From Atlanticothrix silvestris CENA357 (GTDB lineage: Bacteria > Cyanobacteriota > Cyanobacteriia > Cyanobacteriales > Nostocaceae), in contig NZ_JAECZB010000002.1 in NCBI RefSeq assembly GCF_016056295.1, positions 96,525 through 160,524 on the forward strand: a DNA stretch of 64,000 nt. Reading direction: 5' to 3'. Shown piece after piece: positions 18,261 through 27,535 of this stretch. The stretch's first letter is position 1; each line of letters begins with the position of its first letter. The position numbers and the translations under genes were made by a program. The notes beneath the pieces were generated by a model that made no database searches, was not told where the DNA came from, and saw nothing but the letters and a program-made list of their open reading frames with translations.

Positions 18261-18491
18261 TTATGCCCAAATGGAAACTTTATCTGAATTGTCTACAGAG
18301 TTATAGTTATTATCGTGGTTGCTGCCTATACCAAAAAATTGAGTTTCTTTACGATTTATGCCGTCATGGATACTCAATACACGAGCATAAGGAAAACCAC
18401 CCAATACACTTTTTGCTGGCGCTGGAGCCAAATCATGCAGAAATGTTTCTACATCACTAAAATGAAAGTCACAAATTAGTATCCTCGCCAT
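18261..18491 (-). CDS. Small peptide with double-glycine-like leader (copy 3)
   Basis: 76 residues from ATG 18491 (MARILICDFHFSDVETF); a longer frame adds four residues (MDII). The putative leader ends KSVLGG and the core reads FPYARVLSIHDGINR, then HDNNYNSVDNSDKVSIWA. It is the first of three tandem paralogous genes on the minus strand. Similarity to copy 2 extends over the whole reading frame and the DNA around the start codon, so this is a recent tandem duplication. Copy 2 carries eight extra C-terminal residues. Confidence 0.62.
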   Translation of the reverse strand: MARILICDFHFSDVETFLHDLAPAPAKSVLGGFPYARVLSIHDGINRKETQFFGIGSNHDNNYNSVDNSDKVSIWA

Positions 18492-18503
18492 AATTATGTC
18501 CAA

Positions 18504-18944
18504 ATAAATCCTTATTTGTTTGACTCCTAAATTCTACTTTAGCAATTGAAATATCAACAGACTATATATTAAGTTTTCATGTAGAAACTTGTATATTTAT
18601 AGACATAATTAAATGATTTTAGTCTCTCTTAAAAAATTATTTATATCCTAAAATTTCTCTGAATTATCATCTAAAAATTATACTTTAATAGATGTTCATA
18701 AAAGTATTCGATGACTGAAGCCGCTGCTATAACAACGAAATCTGCAAAGCTTTGGTAAACTTTGTTTAACCCTAGACTATAAGTCTGAGGGCGCTTTAAG
18801 ACTTTTGCAATAGGTGTAATGTAAAACTAGGGCACTAAATTTTAATAATTTGAGTCAATCAGCGTGTATCTTGCTCTCCAGCAAATGTTATGTTGTATAC
18901 ACCATTCCGTCTCACGAGTGGATGCAGTTTTTGGAGGTTTTTTG
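18504..18944. other. Divergent promoter region
   Basis: About 440 bp of mostly AT-rich DNA between the minus-strand peptide genes and the plus-strand radical SAM gene. It should contain both promoters. A ribosome-binding site TTGGAGG lies at about 18930-18936, nine bases before the radical SAM ATG. No further gene was recognised. Confidence 0.5.
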
Positions 18945-20534
18945 ATGAACGTTTTGCTCCTGTATCCCCTTTTTCCAAAAAGTTTTTGGTCGTTTGAGAA
19001 GACGTTGGCATTGCTAGATCGCAAAGCTATGCTGCCACCACTGGGATTGGTGACGGTTGCTGCTATTTTGCCCCAGGAATGGAAATTTAAATTAGTTGAT
19101 CGCAACGTGCGTGATGTTACCCAAGCTGAATGGGACTGGGCAGATTTGATGATTTTATCTGCCATGATTGTGCAAAAGGAAGATTTATTAGAGCAAATCC
19201 AAGAGGCGAAACGCCGGGGTAAAAGGGTAGCAGTGGGTGGCCCTTACGCAACTGCATTACCTCACGAGGTGACGGATGTAGGGGCAGATTATTTGATTTT
19301 GGATGAAGGTGAGATAACTTTACCTTTATTTATTGAAGCGATCGCACGGGGCGATCAATCTGGAACTTTCCGCGCCAATGGTGAAAAACCGGATGTTACC
19401 CATACGCCGATTCCTCGGTTTGACTTGTTGGAATTTGATGCCTATGCGGAAATGTCGGTACAGTTTTCGCGGGGATGTCCCTTCCAGTGCGAGTTCTGCG
19501 ATATTATTGTGCTTTATGGTCGCAAGCCGCGCACGAAAGCACCAGAACAATTGCTTAAAGAACTTGATTATCTTTACGAATTGGGTTGGCGACGCAGTAT
19601 TTTCATGGTGGATGACAATTTCATCGGTAATAAACGTAACGTCAAACTCTTTCTAAAAGAACTCAAACCTTGGATGGTAGAACACCAATATCCATTTTCC
19701 TTTGCTACAGAAGCTTCAGTCGATTTAGCAAACGACCAAGAATTAATGGATTTGATGGTGCAGTGCAATTTTGGGGCTGTCTTTTTGGGTATTGAAACGC
19801 CAGATGAAGCCAGTTTGACCCTGACCCAAAAACACCAAAATACTAGGGATTCTCTAAGTGAAGCAGTAAATGCGATCGCCAGATCAGGCTTACGGGTGAT
19901 GGCAGGATTCATTATTGGCTTCGATGGCGAGAAGGCGGGTGCAGGTGCAAGAATTGTGCAATTTGTGGAACAAACATCAATTCCTACGGCGCTGTTCAGT
20001 ATGTTGCAAGCATTGCCTGATACAGCCCTCTGGCATCGCTTAGAAAAGGAAGGGCGACTTCGTACTAAGTCAGCCAACATCAACCAAACCACGTTGATGA
20101 ATTACGTACCAACTCGTCCCTTAGAGGAAATTGCCAGTGAGTATGTCGATGCATTTTGGCAATTATACGACCCAGCAAAATTCTTAGATCGTGCCTATCG
20201 CCACTACCGAATTTTGGGTGAGGCGACTTATCCCAAGAAAGGTAAAGGTGCAAAGAAACCGATTAATTGGGTAACAATTCGTGCTTTATTAACCATCTGC
20301 TGGCGACAAGGTGTTGTTCGTAAAACCCGCTGGCAGTTTTGGCGGAATTTGGGGTTGATGTATCGCTATAATCCCGGTGGCTTAAGTAGCTATTTAGCAG
20401 TTTGCGCCCAAATTGAGCATTTTGTGGAGTATCGCGAAATTGTTAAACGGGAGATTAATGAACAAGTAGCCCAGTTTCTCGCAGAGGAAGCGAAAAACAA
20501 AATAGAAAAACAAGCAGAAGCGGTAGTTGTTTAG
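18945..20534 (+). CDS. B12-binding-domain radical SAM protein
   Basis: 529 residues from ATG 18945, chosen because GGAGG lies nine bases upstream and MNVLLLYPLFPKSFW starts the B12-binding domain; the longer frame to 18864 adds 27 unlikely residues. The N-terminal ~150 residues have the Rossmann-like cobalamin fold (LPPLGLVTVAAILP, VAVGGPYATALPHEV). The radical SAM core has the CX3CX2C cluster motif SRGCPFQCEFCDI and the following GRKPRTKAPEQLLKEL. A DUF4070-like C-terminal domain follows. Members catalyse methylations or rearrangements; this one's substrate is unknown. The VOC gene starts 30 bp downstream, so the two likely form an operon. Confidence 0.88.
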   Translation: MNVLLLYPLFPKSFWSFEKTLALLDRKAMLPPLGLVTVAAILPQEWKFKLVDRNVRDVTQAEWDWADLMILSAMIVQKEDLLEQIQEAKRRGKRVAVGGPYATALPHEVTDVGADYLILDEGEITLPLFIEAIARGDQSGTFRANGEKPDVTHTPIPRFDLLEFDAYAEMSVQFSRGCPFQCEFCDIIVLYGRKPRTKAPEQLLKELDYLYELGWRRSIFMVDDNFIGNKRNVKLFLKELKPWMVEHQYPFSFATEASVDLANDQELMDLMVQCNFGAVFLGIETPDEASLTLTQKHQNTRDSLSEAVNAIARSGLRVMAGFIIGFDGEKAGAGARIVQFVEQTSIPTALFSMLQALPDTALWHRLEKEGRLRTKSANINQTTLMNYVPTRPLEEIASEYVDAFWQLYDPAKFLDRAYRHYRILGEATYPKKGKGAKKPINWVTIRALLTICWRQGVVRKTRWQFWRNLGLMYRYNPGGLSSYLAVCAQIEHFVEYREIVKREINEQVAQFLAEEAKNKIEKQAEAVVV

Positions 20535-20564
20535 CAGCTGATATTCAGCGGGTTTTATATTTCT

Positions 20565-21593
20565 ATGAATCAGGGTGAAGAAACTGCGATCGCGGGTATC
20601 TACGAAGTCTGTATTGGTATCCCAGATCCTATTTTTGCGATTCAATATTGGGAGCAATTTGGCTATCGCATTGGTCAAGTTGGTGAATTACCCGCTGATG
20701 TTGCTCATCAATTATATGGGGTGAATTCCTGTTTACGTTCAATTCGTCTCTACCATCAAAATGCAGATCATGGTTTGATTAGGTTGATGGTTTGGCAAAA
20801 TCCCACTAATCAAGGATTGGGATTAGCATCAATGAAAGTTAAAGGAAACCGCTGGTCTACCACCTTAACTGCCGATTTGTTAGCGGTTTTAAATCATGCA
20901 GAAGATGCAAAAGCCGCGGGTTGGGCTATTAAATACAGTTACCCTTATTGGGAAGTTATATACAACAAAGAAAGAAAAAGCCGACCTTTTACAGATTCGG
21001 CGGTTGGAGTGCGGGAAATGTTGTTACTCCAACCTTTAACTCGCCAAGTTTTATTTCAACGGTTTGGTTATGCACTTCCCCATTATGGGGAAATTAATCA
21101 CACTGCTGCTTTCAAGACTAGTCAGTTTACCCATATAGGGATTATTGTTCAAGATGACAGCAAAGAAAGCCTGAAATTTTATGAAGATGTTTTGGGTTTG
21201 CTGCGTGTGCGTGATGATGTCGAAACTAGTTATGAATCTTCCCCAGCAGGCCGAGATCTTTTTGACCTCAAACCTGGTGAAAAATTTATTGTTACTACCT
21301 TTGATGACCCCCGTTCTTCCAAGTCTGACTTGATGGCTGCACGTAGTGGTAGACTTTATGTCATTCGGTTTCCTGATGCCATTAACTTAGAATCTCAAAT
21401 GGAAGCATCGCAACCGGGTAGCTTGGGAATGTCACTTTATACCTACCGCGTGCGCGGATTACAGACTTACTGCGATCGCATCAAGGAAAGTCAGGCACAC
21501 AATTTTACAAACATCATTGAAAATGAGTTTAGAGAAAAGAGTTTTTCTTTTGTTGCACCAGATGGTTATTTCTGGAATTTAGTAGAAGGCTAA
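20565..21593 (+). CDS. VOC (glyoxalase/bleomycin-resistance) family protein
   Basis: 342-residue protein with two vicinal-oxygen-chelate-type halves: an N-terminal unit starting AGIYEVCIGIPDPIFAIQYW and a C-terminal unit with QFTHIGIIVQDDSKESLKFY then EDVLGLLRVRDDVE, ending SFSFVAPDGYFWNLVEG. Metal-ligand candidates are His (FTHIGI) and the Glu near the C terminus. VOC proteins include dioxygenases, isomerases and lyases, so the substrate cannot be named. It follows the radical SAM gene by 30 bp and may act on the same compound. Confidence 0.82.
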   Translation: MNQGEETAIAGIYEVCIGIPDPIFAIQYWEQFGYRIGQVGELPADVAHQLYGVNSCLRSIRLYHQNADHGLIRLMVWQNPTNQGLGLASMKVKGNRWSTTLTADLLAVLNHAEDAKAAGWAIKYSYPYWEVIYNKERKSRPFTDSAVGVREMLLLQPLTRQVLFQRFGYALPHYGEINHTAAFKTSQFTHIGIIVQDDSKESLKFYEDVLGLLRVRDDVETSYESSPAGRDLFDLKPGEKFIVTTFDDPRSSKSDLMAARSGRLYVIRFPDAINLESQMEASQPGSLGMSLYTYRVRGLQTYCDRIKESQAHNFTNIIENEFREKSFSFVAPDGYFWNLVEG

Positions 21594-21636
21594 AAGTTTT
21601 CTATTTTTTGTTTGAACGTTTGAAAAATATTGATGT

Positions 21637-22455
21637 TTATGCTACTTGGTTGAATTTAGCTTCTAAGGCTTTATCCCACTCTAACTGATGAGCTAGACCA
21701 TACTTGATAAAATCTTCTACTTGAGCTTTATCGCTTTTACCAAAAACACCTAAACTGTAAGGATTATCTTGCATCCGTTGTGTGACTTGTTCTTTTTCAA
21801 ATTTTATTACTTCATCTCTAGGCTTATCTGGTTTAAAAAAATCTACAACCAAAACGGTTCTATCATAATTGGTGTAATTATGTGGACAGTGTGGATAGCT
21901 ATGATCTAAAACCATGAATTTTCCTTCATGCCAATAAAGTTGCTCATGGCATATTTTCATAGCCACATCTCCCTCTGGCACGATTAATCCTAAATAACCA
22001 CGATTTGTATGAGGGTTATAGTTCACATGCAGCTTGATATCCAAGCCTGGATAAAATGTACCAAAATACACGTTTCTAATAACACCATCATTGATATGAT
22101 TCACTTCTTTGATTACCCTAGCCAGATTAGGGAAATATTTTTCTCTTAAGATAAGTGCTTTTTTGGATGCATCATCTTGCTCATAATCAGGGTATCTGAT
22201 TTGATGCAATTGAATATATTCTTCAATAAATATTCCTTGAAATAAAATACCAAAAGCACTGTATTTTGCATTGCCCTTGGTTTTAATTGTTTTACTTTTA
22301 GGGCCCAAAATATCGTAGGTAAATTTTAGTTCTTCATTAGATGCATGATTAATAAAGCTTGTAAATTCATCTCTAATCACTTGCCAGTTATCTTGAAAGC
22401 TTTTGAGAAAAGGAAATTGTTTGGGGTCGAGATGATACTCATTAAAACTTGTCAT
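21637..22455 (-). CDS. Aspartyl/asparaginyl β-hydroxylase family protein
   Basis: 272 residues from ATG 22455, which is preceded by an excellent AGGAGAAAAGATA ribosome-binding site; an upstream extension of 36 codons is rejected. The protein matches the Asp/Asn hydroxylase fold (PF05118), a 2-oxoglutarate Fe(II) oxygenase. Key features are GTFYPGLDIKLHVNYNPHTN with the iron-ligand His, RGYLGLIVPEGDVAM, and FMVLDHSYPHCPHNYTNYDR with a second His and the cofactor-binding region. Related bacterial enzymes hydroxylate amino acids or peptides. The gene stands alone, convergent with the VOC gene. Confidence 0.82.
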   Translation of the reverse strand: MTSFNEYHLDPKQFPFLKSFQDNWQVIRDEFTSFINHASNEELKFTYDILGPKSKTIKTKGNAKYSAFGILFQGIFIEEYIQLHQIRYPDYEQDDASKKALILREKYFPNLARVIKEVNHINDGVIRNVYFGTFYPGLDIKLHVNYNPHTNRGYLGLIVPEGDVAMKICHEQLYWHEGKFMVLDHSYPHCPHNYTNYDRTVLVVDFFKPDKPRDEVIKFEKEQVTQRMQDNPYSLGVFGKSDKAQVEDFIKYGLAHQLEWDKALEAKFNQVA

Positions 22456-22647
22456 TATCTTTTCTCCTGAATAAAAAATATTGATTTTGGAAGAAAGAGT
22501 TGATAAAAATAGCTTAAGATATGTTATCTTTGATGTTCCCTGTTCCCTGTTATACGATCGCACTGCAAAAAAAACTTGCTCAACCTGGAAACTGAAATTT
22601 TGACAAATGCGATCGCAAATTAGTTATTAAGTTTTAATGAAAAGTCC

Positions 22648-23496
22648 TCAACTGGACGTGATATTACCAGTGAATACTCGCTGGGCTGGACCAGTCATGT
22701 AAATCCTTTGGTCTACTTCTGACCATTCAATTAGTAAGGGGCCACCAGGTAATTCTACAGTTGCTGTGCGATCGCATTTTCCAGTCAACACACCAGCTAC
22801 TAAAGAAGCACAAGCACCAGTTCCACAAGCTAATGTAATTCCAGCGCCTCGTTCCCACACCCGCATTTTTAGGTAATCGCGACGCACCACTTGAATAAAT
22901 TCAGTATTTGTGCGTTGGGGAAAACTTGGGTGATGTTCAAACTGAGGGCCTATACTTTCCAAAGGAATTGCTGCCACATCTTCCACAAAGGTAATACAGT
23001 GGGGATTTCCCATACTGACACAGGTAACTTCCCATCTTTTTCCCGCTACTTCTAAAGGTTGATTAATTACTTTTTCTTCAGCGGGTGCAATGGTAGTGGG
23101 AATTTCCCCAGCCAGCAGTCTGGGTAAACCCATATCTACCTTGACTTGGCCATCAGCCATCAATTGGGGCGTAATCGTACCAGCCAGAGTATGAATGTGA
23201 TATAAGTCCTTATTTCGAGATTCGCCCTCTAAATCTGCCAAAAACCCAGCTAAACAGCGAATGCCATTACCACACATTTCTGGCTCTGAACCATCAGAGT
23301 TAAAAATTCGCATGGTATAGTCAGTGCCATTTTCTCCAGGTAGAGCAAAAATCACACCATCAGCACCGATACCAAAGTGGCGATCGCACAACTTGACTGC
23401 TTGCTCTGGAGTCAGTACTGGCATGGATGACGAACGATTGTCAATTAAAATGAAGTCGTTTCCTAAACCGTGATACTTAGTAAATTCGATTGCCAT
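22648..23496 (-). CDS. dapF: Diaminopimelate epimerase
   Basis: Interconverts LL- and meso-diaminopimelate for lysine and peptidoglycan synthesis, in the cytosol. Length is the standard 282 residues. Both catalytic cysteines are present: Cys75 in [11 protein letters not shown] and Cys224 in [11 protein letters not shown]. The N terminus [17 protein letters not shown] and [12 protein letters not shown] are family hallmarks. The hfq gene lies divergently just upstream, an arrangement known from other cyanobacteria. Confidence 0.97.
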   Translation of the reverse strand: MAIEFTKYHGLGNDFILIDNRSSSMPVLTPEQAVKLCDRHFGIGADGVIFALPGENGTDYTMRIFNSDGSEPEMCGNGIRCLAGFLADLEGESRNKDLYHIHTLAGTITPQLMADGQVKVDMGLPRLLAGEIPTTIAPAEEKVINQPLEVAGKRWEVTCVSMGNPHCITFVEDVAAIPLESIGPQFEHHPSFPQRTNTEFIQVVRRDYLKMRVWERGAGITLACGTGACASLVAGVLTGKCDRTATVELPGGPLLIEWSEVDQRIYMTGPAQRVFTGNITSS

Positions 23497-23524
23497 TTTC
23501 TCTATGATGAATTATCAATGATTA

Positions 23525-23640
23525 GGGAATTGAGCATTGAGCATTGGGAATGGGGCATTGGGAAGAAGGGGAAAGGGGAAGGGTTAAAGGGTTTGTTTCT
23601 TCATCCTTTACCCTTTAACCTTTTCCCCCCTCTTCTTGCT
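23525..23640. repeat. GC-rich imperfect inverted repeat between dapF and hfq
   Basis: A G/A-rich run (GGGGAAAGGGGAAGGGTTAAAG, split here for description, ~23568-23591) pairs imperfectly with a downstream CCCTTTAACCTTTTCCCC (~23611-23628). It is preceded by short direct repeats of GAGCATTG and GGGCATTG. It sits in the divergent promoter region of dapF and hfq. Confidence 0.6.
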
Positions 23641-23685
23641 CCCCTGCTCCCTAACCCCTAATTTATACATACATCATTACCAAAA

Positions 23686-23904
23686 ATGCATACCACTGAA
23701 TTTGATACGACACTACCTAGTATCCGGCAACTGCAAAACCTGATTAAACAAGCAGCAGTGATAGAGTTCAAACTAGTAACAGGCGATCTGCTAACAGGTA
23801 AGGTTTCATGGCAAGATCCAAATTGTGTGTGTATTCTAGATGCAAACAATCAGCAAACGACGATTTGGAAACAAGCGATCGCTTACTTCCAGCCTAAGAG
23901 TTAG
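23686..23904 (+). CDS. hfq: Cyanobacterial Hfq (Sm-like RNA-binding protein)
   Basis: 72-residue Sm-fold protein. It fits the short cyanobacterial Hfq family: LPSIRQLQNLIKQAAVIEFK, LVTGDLLTGKVSWQDPNCVC, then TIWKQAIAYFQPKS. This layout parallels Synechocystis Ssr3341. Enterobacterial Sm2 residues (KH motif) are absent, as in other cyanobacterial homologues. In Synechocystis the protein is needed for type IV pilus motility and binds the pilus ATPase rather than acting as a classical sRNA chaperone. A motility role here is thus plausible and fits the Pil/Hmp-type chemotaxis operon found later in the window. Confidence 0.88.
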   Translation: MHTTEFDTTLPSIRQLQNLIKQAAVIEFKLVTGDLLTGKVSWQDPNCVCILDANNQQTTIWKQAIAYFQPKS

Positions 23905-23918
23905 TCCTTGAACTGATC

Positions 23919-26252
23919 TTAATGTTTATCCGTAGGCATAAAATCTTTAAGGGGTTGTGGTTCACTAGCTTTCACTTTTGGCGTTGATAGAGGCACTTTG
24001 TTGGTGGCAGCAAACAATGGTTGTAGTTGATTTAAACTTGGCAAGTTACCGCATAACAGCACTTGGTCATTAGTTCGTATATCCATTTTGTTGTCAGGAA
24101 AGCGGATAAATTTACCATCTCGCCGCATCGCCTGCACTTTTACCTCAGATTCCTCGTGGATATTTAAATCTGCAAGGGTTTTACCGAGTACTGGAGAATC
24201 AGAATTAACTGTAATCCACTGACAAGCACTATTTTCTCCAGGAACAGCCACCTGTCCTTTTGTGAATACTTCCAAAGCAGCTATTTCCTCGGTTGCTCCT
24301 ACCACCAAAAGGCGATCGCCCTCTTCTAATTTAGTTTGGGCGTTGGGATAATCTATTTCTTCGCCGCTAGAACGACGAATTGCCATCAAACTTACCCCTG
24401 TTAAGTAGCGTATATCCGCTTCTTCTAAGCTCATGCCAATCAGGGGAGAAGCCGGTGGCAGGGAATACCAACGGCGATTAAGATCACGGGTTGCTTGCCG
24501 TAAATCACGGGAAACCTCTGATGCAGAACGCTCCGGGCGTAAATCTAAATAATGATCATTGCGAATTTGCTGCATTTCTTGTTGCACCACTACTGGCGAC
24601 AAGCCTAAGCCAGTTAACAGATAAGTTGCCATTTCAATGCTGGCTTCAAATTCTGGCTGTACAACTTCCCTAGCTCCCAATTGATAAAGCACTTCAATAT
24701 TTTTATCTTGGGTAGCACGAACAACCAAATCTAATTCTGGGTGTAATTCTAAAGCCCGTTTCAAGCAAAGACGGATGCTCATTGGGTCAGGAAGGGTAAT
24801 GGCCATACCTCTGGCGTAATTTACTCCAGCTGTTTCGAGAACGTGGAAACTCACACTGTTGCCATAAACATAAGGTACACCTGCCTCACGCAACTGCTGA
24901 ATTCTCCTTTCTGATTGATCGATAACGACCACAGGTAAATCATGTTGTAGCAACAACCGCACCAAATTTCTGCCGACTCGCCCATAGCCGCAGACTACTA
25001 TATGATCTTTCGATGGTAAATCTTCCGATACATCCCGTGCTTGACCTTCTCCAGCTAAATATGGTTTTAGCCAAGGCATTGATTCAGCAAGGTTAAATAA
25101 AAATGGTACTAACCGCAGCACAAAGGGGGTAATTATCAGTGTGACTGCTGTGGTTCCCAAAATTAGTAAATATATTCTTCGGGACACTAATCCCAGAACT
25201 TGCCCTTCACTGGCAAGAACAAAGGAAAATTCCCCAATTTGAGCTAGTCCTAAACCAGCGATTAAAGCTGTTTTCAAAGGATAGCGAAACAGCATTACCA
25301 AGGGCGTGATAATTAAAAATTTTCCTACGAAAACTATAGCCACTAGCCCTAAAATCAATTCCAGGTTGTTCCACAAAAATACTGGATCAATTAACATGCC
25401 AATGGCGGCAAAAAATAAACTAGCAAAAATATCTCGCAGCGGCTCTACATAAGTTAGAGTTTGGTCAGCATACTCCACTTCCGAAATCATCAAACCGGCA
25501 ACAAACGCCCCCATCTCAATCGACAGCCCCAAATATTCAGTTAGGAGGGCAATGCCTAAACACAGCGTTACTACACCCAGTAAAAATAATTCTCGGCTTT
25601 CGGTGCGGGCTAGTAGTCGCAACAAACGGGGTATGACCCAAATGCCTGCGGCTACTGCACCTGCGGCAAATAAACCAATCCGTAGTAGCGCTGTCAGCAC
25701 TGCTATGCCAATAGTTTCGGCTGGTTGGTTGAGGGCTGGCAATACTGCGATCATCAGCCCCAAAGCCAAGTCCTGCACTACCAAAATGCCTAACATGACT
25801 TGCCCGTGGGGAGTTTCGGTTTCGTTGCGTTCTATCAAACATTTCAGAACAACTGCTGTAGAAGACAAGGACAAAATTGACCCCAAAAATACGCCCTTCG
25901 CTGGTAAGGCTCCCCAGGCTCCTGTCAGCCCACATACTAAAACCGTGATCGAAATCGTCAGGGCAATTTGTAGCCCGCCTCCTCCCAGAGCGATCGCTTT
26001 TACTTTTTTCAGTTCTGCAAAGGAAAATTCCACTCCCAAAGCAAACAATAGAAAGGCGACCCCAAACTGAGCCAGAGTTTCTACTTGAATCACTTCTTTA
26101 ATCAGCCCCAGTCCGGCTGGGCCGACAATCATCCCACCTATGAGATACCCCAGCAGCACAGGTTGTCGTAACAGCGATGCCAACAGCCCACCACAGGCGG
26201 CAACGGCGAGAACTGAAACTAAGTCAACGATTAGCCTAAAATCTTCTTGCAC
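23919..26252 (-). CDS. CPA2-family cation/proton antiporter (KefB type)
   Basis: 777 residues. The N-terminal ~390 residues contain about 12 membrane segments of the Na+/H+ exchanger fold (GYLIGGMIVGPAGLGLI, LSLSSTAVVLKCLI, AGLGLAQIGEFSFVLASEG). A TrkA-N domain begins at DHIVVCGYGRVGRNLVRLLL, a Rossmann NAD(H)-binding site. One or two TrkA-C (RCK-C) domains follow (~575-655, ~670-750; SLMAIRRSSGEEIDYP, VKVQAMRRDGKFIRFPD). It probably exports K+ or Na+ in exchange for protons under ligand control. The frame opens with GTG 26252. It ends 15 bp from the hfq stop, convergently. Confidence 0.9.
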   Translation of the reverse strand: MQEDFRLIVDLVSVLAVAACGGLLASLLRQPVLLGYLIGGMIVGPAGLGLIKEVIQVETLAQFGVAFLLFALGVEFSFAELKKVKAIALGGGGLQIALTISITVLVCGLTGAWGALPAKGVFLGSILSLSSTAVVLKCLIERNETETPHGQVMLGILVVQDLALGLMIAVLPALNQPAETIGIAVLTALLRIGLFAAGAVAAGIWVIPRLLRLLARTESRELFLLGVVTLCLGIALLTEYLGLSIEMGAFVAGLMISEVEYADQTLTYVEPLRDIFASLFFAAIGMLIDPVFLWNNLELILGLVAIVFVGKFLIITPLVMLFRYPLKTALIAGLGLAQIGEFSFVLASEGQVLGLVSRRIYLLILGTTAVTLIITPFVLRLVPFLFNLAESMPWLKPYLAGEGQARDVSEDLPSKDHIVVCGYGRVGRNLVRLLLQHDLPVVVIDQSERRIQQLREAGVPYVYGNSVSFHVLETAGVNYARGMAITLPDPMSIRLCLKRALELHPELDLVVRATQDKNIEVLYQLGAREVVQPEFEASIEMATYLLTGLGLSPVVVQQEMQQIRNDHYLDLRPERSASEVSRDLRQATRDLNRRWYSLPPASPLIGMSLEEADIRYLTGVSLMAIRRSSGEEIDYPNAQTKLEEGDRLLVVGATEEIAALEVFTKGQVAVPGENSACQWITVNSDSPVLGKTLADLNIHEESEVKVQAMRRDGKFIRFPDNKMDIRTNDQVLLCGNLPSLNQLQPLFAATNKVPLSTPKVKASEPQPLKDFMPTDKH

Positions 26253-26471
26253 AAGTTTTTTAAAAGAACTATTGAGACCTCATAAACTCAGCATACAAAG
26301 TTTTATCTATCTGGGGGTGGGTTGTTGGTTAAGGGACTGCAAAATTTCCATGTAGCAGTTGATAAACCTGCTGTTCCCAAATCCCAAGACAAAAAAATGA
26401 CTCGGTAATCGAGCCATTTTTGTTGAAAAAATCCAAAAAATATATGCTTGAAGTTCTATTCACAAACAAAG

Positions 26472-26651
26472 TCAATGATTTCCTCTATAAATTAATTTAT
26501 CAGTTGTTGCTAAATAAACTTTAGCCGATTTAATATTGCCATTAACACCATAGAAAGCCCCACGGTAAATCAGGTTACGATCTGTTTGTAATATTTGTTC
26601 TGTTTGCCCAGGGTTATATTCGTAGCTTTGGCCACGATAATGAAGTTGCAT
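26472..26651 (-). CDS. DUF4278 domain small protein
   Basis: 59-residue protein, ATG 26651 to TGA 26472-26474. It reads MQLHYRGQSYEYNPGQTEQI, then LIYRGAFYGVNGNIKSAKVY and ends KLIYRGNH. The paired (L/I)xYRG motifs identify the cyanobacterial DUF4278 family. Function is unknown; members are often small, soluble and possibly stress-related. The gene is short and easily missed. Confidence 0.8.
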   Translation of the reverse strand: MQLHYRGQSYEYNPGQTEQILQTDRNLIYRGAFYGVNGNIKSAKVYLATTDKLIYRGNH

Positions 26652-26816
26652 ATTTTTGCTCTTGGAATATTTGTTGTTCAGTCATCTCAATGTCACTTAG
26701 ATGTATCAGAGATGGATTGAAGAATTATGCAAAATCAAAATATTCTTACATATCTTCAATCCAATCAATTTGGATTTTTAACGCTTCCTCGCCCCAAAGT
26801 GATGCATATTTTTGCT

Positions 26817-27452
26817 TCAGACAGAATTTTTTTTGCCAAAACGCCGTCGCATAGCTACCCCGAAACCAAGGGCGGTGAATGAACCCAAAATAGTCAATGG
26901 TTCAGGAACTGGCTCGAAATTAGCGTTGCTGACTGTAAATTGAGAACCACCAATAGAATCATTTACATCAACAATACCAATGCCGACATTGTAATTGCCT
27001 GCATTTGTAAAGGAATATTTGAAAACATTGCCGCTAGCAGCTAACGGAATGACTGAATTATTAATCGTCACAAAGACACTATCAGCATCGCTAGTCGAGA
27101 AGTCCCAATTAAAATTGAAGACATCTCCAACTTGTATACCTGTAAAAGTTGTCTTGATTGCAGAACCAAAAGTAGAAAAAATGAAATTATCAGGATCAGG
27201 ATCTAAACTGCCAGCAGGTACAGTTAAAAACTCTTCTAGAGAACCTGTACCACCACCAGTAAAAACTGTATTTACAGTTCCTGAATTGAGTGTTACTTGA
27301 CCTGATGCAATGGGGTTAACATCACCAATTGTGTTCCAACTTGTCAAATCAAGACTGACAGCATAACTGGGGGTGGCAAATGCTAAACTGCTCAGACTCA
27401 ATAAACTGACTGTACCCGTGGTCAAGATTGAATGTTTGAGAGAAATTGGCAT
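26817..27452 (-). CDS. PEP-CTERM sorting-domain protein
   Basis: About 211 residues from ATG 27452 (MPISLKHSILTTGTVSLLSL); the frame opens 13 codons earlier. It has an N-terminal signal peptide ending near ATPSYAV, an extracellular β-rich domain with many Asp and Thr residues, and a C-terminal PEP-CTERM tail: VPEPLTILGSFTALGFG, then MRRRFGKKNSV. Such proteins are exported, processed by an exosortase and associated with the envelope or polysaccharide matrix. No exosortase is in the window. Confidence 0.88.
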   Translation of the reverse strand: MPISLKHSILTTGTVSLLSLSSLAFATPSYAVSLDLTSWNTIGDVNPIASGQVTLNSGTVNTVFTGGGTGSLEEFLTVPAGSLDPDPDNFIFSTFGSAIKTTFTGIQVGDVFNFNWDFSTSDADSVFVTINNSVIPLAASGNVFKYSFTNAGNYNVGIGIVDVNDSIGGSQFTVSNANFEPVPEPLTILGSFTALGFGVAMRRRFGKKNSV

Positions 27453-27535
27453 AGGTCTTATATTATTAAAATTGGCTGATCTCGAAAACACTACAATTGA
27501 GTATCCCTAAGTATAAGCACTTTGAGGATACCAAA

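Noticed and set aside
19574-20092. 172-residue minus-strand frame opposite the radical SAM gene
   Set aside because: It is an antisense shadow with no recognisable motif.
17480-20534. A RiPP cluster with the radical SAM protein as peptide-modifying enzyme
   Set aside because: The radical SAM protein has a B12-binding/DUF4070 architecture, is on the other strand and pairs with a VOC gene. It lacks SPASM-type Cys-rich ends, so a shared pathway is not supported.
25552-26070. 172-residue plus-strand frame opposite the KefB-type antiporter
   Set aside because: It is an antisense shadow of membrane-segment codons and has low-complexity composition.
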